61,256 nt of DNA, taken from NCBI GenBank assembly GCA_023382055.1, contig JAMCQN010000011.1, positions 1 through 61,256 of the forward strand. Reading direction: 5' to 3'. A model generated the notes under the pieces. The model saw only the letters and a list, made by a program, of their open reading frames with translations, had not been told where the DNA came from and made no database searches. Positions 54,872 to 61,256 of this stretch are shown here, in pieces. Positions within the stretch are counted from its first letter, which is position 1, and the number at the start of each line of letters is the position of its first letter. This DNA is from Chloroflexota bacterium (GTDB lineage: Bacteria; Chloroflexota; Anaerolineae; J036; Brachytrichaceae). A program made the translations under genes and the position numbers.

Positions 54872-55801
54872 TTAAGTTAGTTTGATACGCGGATCGAGGA
54901 TCGTATATGCGATATCCGTCAGCAGGTATGTTACCGAAAGTATGACCGCTGCGATTAATACAGTAGCCATGACCACTGGATAATCGCGGTCGAAAATACT
55001 CGTCAGAAAGAATCGTCCCACACCGGGAATCACGAATCCCAGCTCCACGTATATTGAACCTGAGACGATATTTGTCACCACCGGGAAGAAGAGCGTCACA
55101 ATCGGAACCAGCATATTACGCATGGCATGCTTGAAAATCACCTTGGCGCGTGAGACGCCCTTCGCCCTGGCGGTCCGAATGTAATCCTGTCCGAGCACGT
55201 CCAACATGCCGGAACGGGTATAACGCGCCAACGATCCGACGGTGCCCATGCCGAAAATAATGCTAGGCAGTATCAAAGTAGAAAGACTTCCGCCGTGATC
55301 GATCCAGCCGCCATATGGTACCCACTTTAACCACACCGCGAATACCGCCAGCGCGAAAAAAATCACGGCGAATTGTGGCAATGAACTGGTGATCAATGCA
55401 ACCGCAGTGATAAAGTAGTCTGTAAAACTGTTGCGTTTTAACGCGGCGATAACGCCGAAAATGATACCGGCAGGGAAGCTCCAGATTAGTGATAGCACAC
55501 CGAGGAGAAGGCTGTTGGGCCAGTACTTCAGGAACAGATCCTTCACCGGCACCTGGTTTTTGAACGAGATGCCGAAGTCGCCCTGCACTGCATTGACCAT
55601 GTACTTGGCCCACTGCACGTAAAAAGGCTGGTCCAGCCCATACTTCTTCAAGATATTGGCTTTAGCAGCCGGCTCAAGCGGCATGTTCTTCTCATCAAAT
55701 GGCCCGCCGGGTGTGGAGTACATCAGGAAAAACGTAATAAATGAAACAATGAGAATCACAAAGACGAAGCCGAAGAAGCGAACCAATAGATAACGCGCCA
55801 T
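54872..55801 (-). CDS. Peptide/nickel-type ABC transporter permease (DppB/OppB family)
   Basis: Inner-membrane permease of 309 residues with about six helices. Features: ARYLLVRFFGFVFVILIVSF, TFFLMYSTPGGPFDEKNMPL, KYGLDQPFYVQWAKYMVNAV QGDFGISFKN (DppB periplasmic segment), EAA-like loop DYIRTARAKGVSRAKVIFKH, and ELGFVIPGVGRFFLTSIFDR DYPV. It lies between the binding protein (90-nt gap with a hairpin) and DppC (10-nt gap). Confidence 0.93.
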   Translation of the reverse strand: MARYLLVRFFGFVFVILIVSFITFFLMYSTPGGPFDEKNMPLEPAAKANILKKYGLDQPFYVQWAKYMVNAVQGDFGISFKNQVPVKDLFLKYWPNSLLLGVLSLIWSFPAGIIFGVIAALKRNSFTDYFITAVALITSSLPQFAVIFFALAVFAVWLKWVPYGGWIDHGGSLSTLILPSIIFGMGTVGSLARYTRSGMLDVLGQDYIRTARAKGVSRAKVIFKHAMRNMLVPIVTLFFPVVTNIVSGSIYVELGFVIPGVGRFFLTSIFDRDYPVVMATVLIAAVILSVTYLLTDIAYTILDPRIKLT

Positions 55802-55839
55802 AATTGTTGCTTCAGTAAATTATTGCAAGCTAGTTAAAG

Positions 55840-55865
55840 GGAGTGGAGCCAGATGGCTCCACTCC
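55840..55865 (-). promoter_or_regulatory. Intercistronic hairpin between binding protein and DppB genes
   Basis: GGAGTGGAGCC (55840-55850) is an exact complement of GGCTCCACTCC (55855-55865), loop of 4 nt. It begins 26 nt after the binding-protein stop and lies 39 nt before the DppB start. Such hairpins commonly stabilise the upstream mRNA or partly terminate, giving more binding protein than permease. There is no strong T-run. Confidence 0.6.
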
Positions 55866-55891
55866 TTGGTGCGAACTTGTCTTACAGGTCC

Positions 55892-57787
55892 TTACGGAAT
55901 GTCGCGCTTCGGTACGTTGTTACCGATATACATAGTCTCGAAATATGGCGTAAAGGAATCGGCGTTCGCAGGCCATGCCCAGCCGGGGTTCTTGTTCACC
56001 TTGCCAGGCAGGAAGCCAGGACCCTTCAGATAGGGTTTCCACAGGTTGAGCGGTGTGCGATGAACCATCCAGATGAACGCAAAGCTCTCTACCATGATCT
56101 TTTCGGCTTCCTGATACAGCTTGGTGCGCGCAGCAATGTCAGTCATCGGGCCGGCCTTGGCCATCAGGGTCTGGTACTGCGGGTCGTTCCAGTTATGGCG
56201 ACCGCCCTTGTTGCTGCCAATGAATACGCCCAGCATGTTGGATGGATCAAGGTAGTCCATGCCGTAAGAGACAGCGCCAAACTCAATCTGTGTCGGTTTA
56301 GCAAGCAGCGCTGCCGTGAAGTCCTTTACGGGGAGTTTCTTGATCTCGACGTTGATGCCAAGATTGGTCTTGATGGCATCTGCATAGAAGGCGCAGATCG
56401 CCGCGTAGAAGGTGTAGTCATCGCGATAAGTCATCGTCAACTTATCAACCTTTAAGCCTGAATCTGCATAAGCTTTCTTGGCGGCTGCGGGGTCATACGC
56501 CTGAATGTTCTTCAAAGCATCGCCGTTTGCGGCAGGGAAGCCAGGCGCCAGGAAGGAGTAGGCCGGGCGCGCCAGAGCCTTGGTGATGTTTGTCGTAATG
56601 GCTTCGCGGTCCAGCAGGTGTCCAAGAGCCTGGCGGAACTTCAGATTGTTGTAAGGCGCCTTCGAAACATCAAAGAAGAAGTAATCGGTGCGGAAGTCGC
56701 CCACGTCCGGTGTGACGTCCTTGGAGATGTTGGCATCGTTCATCGCCGTCTGAAGATCAGCGGCATTGCCAATGCCGCTAGCGTCGATTTGCCCGGCCTG
56801 GTATGCCTGAAAACCGTTCGGATATGGCACTGCGATCACGCGCTGAATGAACGGCCTGATGTCCGGAGCAGCCTTGTCATTGGCGACCATCTCCCAGCGC
56901 GTTGCTTCCCAGTTCTTGATAATGAACGCGCCCGCCGAAATGGTCGTCTTCGGGTCGATCATGTAGTTCGGGCCGCTCTTGGCAAGCGCCTTGGCGTTGA
57001 AGGGGTCCATGTACAGGCACAAGCGCGGCAGGTAGGGGGTCGGCACGCTTGTCTGGACGACGAGTGTGTAGTCATCCGTCTTGCTGACGCCGATCTTGTC
57101 CGGCGTGATAGTGCCTTTGAGCGCATCGCCAAATCCCTTCAGGTTGCCGTTGCCGGTATCCCAGAACCAGGTAAAGTCATATGCAGTCTTCGGATCAGCG
57201 ATATGGCGGAAAGTAGCAATGAAGTCATCGGCATTGACGTTGCCGCTGCCGTCTGACCATGGCATATCATTGCGTAACGTAAACGTCCACGATAACCCGT
57301 CATCCGACACTTTCCAGTCTGTCGCAGCGCCCGGAACCATGTTGAAGTCGTGATCCAGACGTGTGAGCGAGAGCGCATATTGATCTGCCAGGCCGCCGCG
57401 GGCATATACGCTGGCCGTGATCTGCGCATCAACACCTTGACCAGGCGCGGGTACGGCAGCGCCGAGCAGGTAAATCTGCTGATCAACAGGCGCCGCATCA
57501 GCGGGAAGCTGCTTGCCGCCGGGGGTAGTCATTGACGCTGCCGTCGGCGCAGTTGTGGCAGTGGCTGCTGCTGTCGCTGTAGCAGCGGGGGCCTCGGTGG
57601 GTGCGGTGGTAGCGGTTGCGGCCGGAGCTGTAGTAGCAGCGGGCGCCTGCGTGGCTGCCGGCGCCGTTGTGGGCGCGGCTGTCGGGGTCGCTGCGCCGCA
57701 GGCGACCAAGGCGGCTGTTGCGCTGGTAGTTCCGATCAACGCAAGCATCTGTCGGCGCGACAGTGTGGTTTTTTTGCTTGAACTCAT
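55892..57787 (-). CDS. Peptide/oligopeptide ABC transporter substrate-binding lipoprotein (SBP family 5)
   Basis: A 631-residue periplasmic or surface binding protein of the DppA/OppA type. It has a Tat-like SRRQMLALIG N-terminus and lipobox LVAC (Cys30), a ~65-residue Ala/Thr/Pro linker (about 32-95), then the SBP-5 domain: DWKVSDDGLSWTFTLRNDMP, WSDGSGNVNADDFIATFRHI, FFDVSKAPYNNLKFRQALGH LLDRE and SLKPAYG-like VKDFTAALLAKP, EAEKIMVESFAFIWMVHRTP. GAGGAGAA lies before the ATG. First gene of the operon with the two permeases. Ligand unknown. Confidence 0.92.
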   Translation of the reverse strand: MSSSKKTTLSRRQMLALIGTTSATAALVACGAATPTAAPTTAPAATQAPAATTAPAATATTAPTEAPAATATAAATATTAPTAASMTTPGGKQLPADAAPVDQQIYLLGAAVPAPGQGVDAQITASVYARGGLADQYALSLTRLDHDFNMVPGAATDWKVSDDGLSWTFTLRNDMPWSDGSGNVNADDFIATFRHIADPKTAYDFTWFWDTGNGNLKGFGDALKGTITPDKIGVSKTDDYTLVVQTSVPTPYLPRLCLYMDPFNAKALAKSGPNYMIDPKTTISAGAFIIKNWEATRWEMVANDKAAPDIRPFIQRVIAVPYPNGFQAYQAGQIDASGIGNAADLQTAMNDANISKDVTPDVGDFRTDYFFFDVSKAPYNNLKFRQALGHLLDREAITTNITKALARPAYSFLAPGFPAANGDALKNIQAYDPAAAKKAYADSGLKVDKLTMTYRDDYTFYAAICAFYADAIKTNLGINVEIKKLPVKDFTAALLAKPTQIEFGAVSYGMDYLDPSNMLGVFIGSNKGGRHNWNDPQYQTLMAKAGPMTDIAARTKLYQEAEKIMVESFAFIWMVHRTPLNLWKPYLKGPGFLPGKVNKNPGWAWPANADSFTPYFETMYIGNNVPKRDIP

Positions 57788-58108
57788 CTTACTTTTCTCC
57801 TCAAAATTCTTAACTTAGCTCATCCATTTCATAATTCTACAGATGAAACTTTACAGCAATGTAGCTTCAATGAGGACGAATAGATTGGCTATACTTCGCC
57901 GTAAAGATACGGCCTTGCACCTCCTCTGGGATAAGAGTTGAAATCCGCGTTTGAATATGCGCGGCATTTTTGCGTCGCCCGCGATGTATGGCAGATGGCT
58001 GCACAAGTCGAATGATACGAACAACGGGCTTCTTTGTCAAACGTACCAGGAGTTACGTTCTGTGCTCTGGTTGATCAGGTTTCGATTGTTCCTGATAAGA
58101 TACCGGAT
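57788..58108. other. Intergenic region between binding protein and carB
   Basis: This 321-nt stretch separates divergent genes. Near 57790 on the minus side is the ribosome site for the binding-protein gene. Open frames here show no recognised family. Just before carB, ATCAGG (58075-58080 region) and CCTGAT (58091-58096) can form a small hairpin. No tRNA, repeat or clear sigma-70 promoter was found; the nearby promoters must lie here but cannot be fixed by eye. Confidence 0.5.
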
Positions 58109-61100
58109 ATGCCGAAAAGAAGCGATATTAAGACAATACTCATCATTGGTTCCGGACCCATCGTTATCGGCCAGGCTTGTGAATTTGACTATGCCGGCGT
58201 GCAGGCCTGCAAGGTTCTGCGCCGCGAAGGATTTCGTGTCGTTCTGGTGAACTCGAATCCGGCCACTATTATGACCGATCCGGAATTTGCCGACGCGACC
58301 TATATCGAGCCGCTTACCCCGGAAATCGTGGAGAAGATTATCGAGATCGAGAAACCCGACGCGTTGCTGCCGACAGTAGGCGGGCAGACCGGCTTGAATC
58401 TGGCTACCGATATGGAGGAAGCCGGTTTACTGAAGAAGCACGGTGTGCAGCTCATCGGGGCTAAGGTTGAGGCGATTAAGCTGGCTGAAGACCGCCAGTT
58501 GTTTAAGGCTGCAATGCTGGGGCACGGTCTGAATGTCCCGATGGGTGAAGCTGTCACCAGCGTCGCCGACGCGTTGACTTTCGCTGCGCAGAACGGCTAT
58601 CCCGTTTTGATCCGGCCATCGTTCACGCTCGGAGGGAGCGGGGGCGGGATCGCTTATGATCCCGACGACTTACGCGTGAAGTGCGCCAAGGGACTGCATG
58701 AAAGCCCGGTGCATCAGGTTCTGGTGGAGCAGAGCGTCCTGGGCTGGAAAGAATATGAGCTTGAGGTCATGCGCGACTACAAAGACAACTTTGTGGTCGT
58801 GTGCTCAATCGAGAACCTGGATCCTATGGGCGTTCACACCGGCGACTCCATCACGGTGGCGCCGGCGCAAACGCTGACCGATAAGGAATTGCAACGCCTG
58901 CGCGATATGGCCAGGATCGTCATGCGCGCGGTCGGCGTGGAGACAGGCGGAAGCAACGTGCAGTTTGCAGTGAACCCGAAGACGGGCGAACCCTTCGTCA
59001 TCGAGATGAATCCGCGCGTGTCGCGCTCGTCGGCGCTTGCTTCGAAGGCAACCGGTTTCCCCATAGCCAAGATAGCAGCCCTGTTGGCGGTCGGTTACTC
59101 GCTGGATGAGATACCGAATGACATCACCAAGAAGACCCCCGCCTCGTTCGAGCCATCCCTGGATTATGTGGTTGTCAAGATGCCGCGCTGGGCATTTGAA
59201 AAGTTCCCAGGGGCGGACAGTTCGCTGGGACCACAGATGAAGTCGGTCGGCGAGGTCATGGCCATTGGCCGTACCTTCCAGGAGGCCCTGAATAAGGCTG
59301 TCCAGGGACTTGAGATCGGCAAGGTCGGCATCACCAGCGAAAAAAGCTCTGCAGCCGCCAATGCGAATGGCGCCGGCGCTTCGAACAATACGGAGCGCAA
59401 CCACATGCTGAGTGTGCCGACAGCGCATCGTTTATTCGATGTTGTCGAGCAGTTGCGCGCGGGCACGCCGCCTGCAGTAGTGCAGCAGTACACCGGCTAC
59501 GACGAGTGGTTTATTTACCAGTTACTCGACCTGCTTGAGACTGAGCGCGAACTCGGTAAATACACATTGTCTGCACTTCCGGTTGACCTGCTGAGACAGG
59601 CCAAGACGCAGGGATATGGCGACGCGTACATTGCCAGACTGCTCAAGTCAACTGATGGTAGTGCTGGACCGACACAATTCGACGTGCGCACCGCGCGTAA
59701 AGGGGCTGGGATCTTACCTTCGTTTTATCGCGTCGATACCTGCGCCGCTGAGTTTGAATCGAATACGCCGTATCTTTACAGCAACTATGACGGCTACGAT
59801 GAGTCCGACGTGACGGACAAGCCAAAGATTATCATTCTCGGCAGCGGTCCGAATCGCATCGGCCAGGGCATCGAATTCGATTATTGTTGCGTCCATGCAT
59901 GTTACGCCCTGAAGGCCCTGGGTTACGAGACCATCATGGTTAACTGCAACCCGGAAACCGTAAGTACCGATTACGATACGGCAGACCGCCTCTACTTTGA
60001 GCCGCTTACGCTTGAGCACGTGCTCAATATATGGGAGAACGAGTCCGGAATCACAGGCGTTAACGGCGCTCCGCTCAGAACCGTTCCAGTCCTTGTGCAG
60101 TTCGGAGGACAGACGCCGCTTAACCTCTCCAAGGCTCTCCAGGCTGCCGGCGTGCCGATCTGGGGCACTTCGCCCGATGCCATCGCCCTGGCAGAGGACA
60201 GACAGCTATTCTCGAATATCCTGCGGGAGCTGGAGATTCCACAACCTGAGAATGGCACGGCTATGTCTCTTGGCGAGGCGCGCGTTGTGGCGCAGCGTAT
60301 TGGTTATCCGGTGCTGGTCAGGCCATCTTACGTACTCGGCGGGCGGGCGATGGGAATCGTCTATGACGATGAGGACATGGCCGCGTTTATCGAAGAGGCT
60401 ACGCGAGTCTCACCCGATGCGCCGGTGCTCATAGACCGCTATCTGGAAGATGCTTATGAGATCGACGTCGATGCGGTTGCCGATGGCAAGCAACTCGTGA
60501 TCGGTGGGATCATGCAGCACATTGAGGAGGCCGGCGTGCACAGCGGCGACAGCGCGTGCGTATTGCCGCCGTTTAAGATAAGTGAGTATCATCTGAACAC
60601 CATCCGCGATTACGTGACTCGGATCGGATTACGCATCGGCGCGCGCGGACTGATGAATGCGCAGTTGGCGATCAAGGATGACGTCGTCTACGTGCTTGAG
60701 GTAAACCCGCGCGCCAGCCGGACGACTCCCTATGTGAGCAAGGCGACCGGCGTACCGCTGGCGAAAATCGCCGCGCGCATCGCCGCTCACCAGACGCTGG
60801 AGGAAATCGGGTTTACCAGCGAGGTCAAACTGGACGGCTTCTTCGTCAAGGAAGTGGTGTTGCCTTTTAACAAGTTCCCTGGCGCGTTTGTGCGATTAGG
60901 CCCTGAGATGCGCAGCACCGGCGAAGTGATGGGGCACGCCTCGAACTTCGGACACGCGTTCGCTAAGGCTGAGATGGCTGCGAACGGCACACTGCCGAAC
61001 AGCGGCAGCATACTCATTACGGTGAATGATTTTGATAAAGGCGCCGTCACTAAAATCGCCCGCGACCTGTATCGTATGGGTTTCTCGATCATGGCTACGC

Positions 61101-61256
61101 GCGGAACAGCCGAGTGGCTGAATAAACTGGGCATCCCGACGCAGTACGTCAACAAAGTTAGCGAAGGATCGCCGCATGTGGTGGATCTGATTATGAAAGA
61201 TGAGGTGGCGCTCGTGATCAGCACACCGCTGGGCCGGCAGGCTTACACCGATGGGC
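58109..61256 (+). CDS. carB: Carbamoyl-phosphate synthase large subunit (3' end cut by window)
   Basis: Makes carbamoyl phosphate from bicarbonate, ATP and ammonia from CarA, for pyrimidine and arginine synthesis. 1049 codons are visible from the ATG at 58109 ([20 protein letters not shown]) without interruption; full proteins are ~1070-1100 residues. Two ATP-grasp halves are seen: first [40 protein letters not shown], and [13 protein letters not shown]; oligomerisation domain around 440-550 with a small insertion ([15 protein letters not shown]); second half [40 protein letters not shown] and [20 protein letters not shown]. The final part ([20 protein letters not shown]) is the MGS-like allosteric domain. 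No carA is seen upstream. Confidence 0.96.
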   Translation, partial: MPKRSDIKTILIIGSGPIVIGQACEFDYAGVQACKVLRREGFRVVLVNSNPATIMTDPEFADATYIEPLTPEIVEKIIEIEKPDALLPTVGGQTGLNLATDMEEAGLLKKHGVQLIGAKVEAIKLAEDRQLFKAAMLGHGLNVPMGEAVTSVADALTFAAQNGYPVLIRPSFTLGGSGGGIAYDPDDLRVKCAKGLHESPVHQVLVEQSVLGWKEYELEVMRDYKDNFVVVCSIENLDPMGVHTGDSITVAPAQTLTDKELQRLRDMARIVMRAVGVETGGSNVQFAVNPKTGEPFVIEMNPRVSRSSALASKATGFPIAKIAALLAVGYSLDEIPNDITKKTPASFEPSLDYVVVKMPRWAFEKFPGADSSLGPQMKSVGEVMAIGRTFQEALNKAVQGLEIGKVGITSEKSSAAANANGAGASNNTERNHMLSVPTAHRLFDVVEQLRAGTPPAVVQQYTGYDEWFIYQLLDLLETERELGKYTLSALPVDLLRQAKTQGYGDAYIARLLKSTDGSAGPTQFDVRTARKGAGILPSFYRVDTCAAEFESNTPYLYSNYDGYDESDVTDKPKIIILGSGPNRIGQGIEFDYCCVHACYALKALGYETIMVNCNPETVSTDYDTADRLYFEPLTLEHVLNIWENESGITGVNGAPLRTVPVLVQFGGQTPLNLSKALQAAGVPIWGTSPDAIALAEDRQLFSNILRELEIPQPENGTAMSLGEARVVAQRIGYPVLVRPSYVLGGRAMGIVYDDEDMAAFIEEATRVSPDAPVLIDRYLEDAYEIDVDAVADGKQLVIGGIMQHIEEAGVHSGDSACVLPPFKISEYHLNTIRDYVTRIGLRIGARGLMNAQLAIKDDVVYVLEVNPRASRTTPYVSKATGVPLAKIAARIAAHQTLEEIGFTSEVKLDGFFVKEVVLPFNKFPGAFVRLGPEMRSTGEVMGHASNFGHAFAKAEMAANGTLPNSGSILITVNDFDKGAVTKIARDLYRMGFSIMATRGTAEWLNKLGIPTQYVNKVSEGSPHVVDLIMKDEVALVISTPLGRQAYTDG

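Noticed and set aside
57530..57690. Repetitive GC-rich tract in the binding-protein gene, considered as a possible repeat element
   Set aside because: It encodes the Ala/Thr/Pro linker after the lipobox, common in Chloroflexota lipoproteins; not a mobile repeat.
57951..58250. Open frame upstream of and overlapping carB, starting at 57951
   Set aside because: It overlaps the start of carB in another frame, has no known motif and carries a poor ribosome site.
1..61256. CRISPR arrays, prophage modules, toxin-antitoxin or defence genes
   Set aside because: Both strands were scanned by eye. No spaced repeats, phage structural genes or defence nucleases were recognised.

Overview
The window is ordinary chromosomal sequence from a bacterium, most likely a member of the Chloroflexota (Anaerolineae/Caldilineae-like). 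The reasons are an auracyanin-like cupredoxin lipoprotein, many large GT-C (GT39-type) membrane proteins, a short archaeal-type prolyl-tRNA synthetase, weak or absent Shine-Dalgarno sequences before many genes, and overall protein character. This placement is inference from family resemblance; no 16S gene is present. No CRISPR array, prophage or complete insertion sequence was seen.

Layout. 1-0.9 kb: edge of a possible transposase-related gene, then rpsR and rpmG. 1.0-8.7 kb (minus strand): a histidine operon, hisG-C-B-H-A-F-IE, with overlapping or near-touching genes, lying between sucC and sucD of succinyl-CoA synthetase. 8.8-11.1 kb: a CinA-domain protein and an M20 peptidase. 11.2-20.4 kb (mainly plus): proS, a membrane-anchored GH3-family protein that lacks the usual catalytic His, a small unknown, a SIS sugar-phosphate protein, and a stretch with two gene remnants (an MFS transporter and an acetyl-CoA hydrolase/transferase) flanking an unknown, a GNAT acetyltransferase and a HAD phosphatase. 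20.4-35.4 kb: five large GT-C membrane proteins interleaved with acs, a ThuA-like protein and a Bax-inhibitor-1 protein. 35.3-44.8 kb: a coiled-coil protein, coaD, recG, DegV, a luciferase-like oxidoreductase, infA with a clear sigma-70 promoter, prmA and ppk. 44.8-53.2 kb: a ROK-kinase/phosphoheptose-isomerase fusion, tRNA-Leu(UAA), an MFS transporter, and a sugar-acid cluster (enolase-superfamily dehydratase, SDR, Hyi-like isomerase) containing a sixth GT-C protein. 53.4-57.8 kb: a cupredoxin-like lipoprotein without both His copper ligands, convergent with a peptide-type ABC importer (binding protein and two permeases, no ATPases). 58.1 kb to the end: carB, cut by the window edge.

How the genes fit together. 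Most is housekeeping: histidine synthesis, TCA cycle, translation, CoA synthesis, DNA repair, polyphosphate, pyrimidine/arginine precursor synthesis. The accessory theme is envelope glycans: six GT-C proteins with related extracytoplasmic beta-rich C-terminal modules, plus amino-sugar and heptose-type sugar-phosphate enzymes. The points most worth following up are the ligand-less cupredoxin, the dyad-less GH3 protein, the ROK-GmhA fusion, the GT-C family expansion, the two deletion remnants, and the his operon nested between sucC and sucD. No wholly new multi-gene system could be demonstrated from sequence alone.
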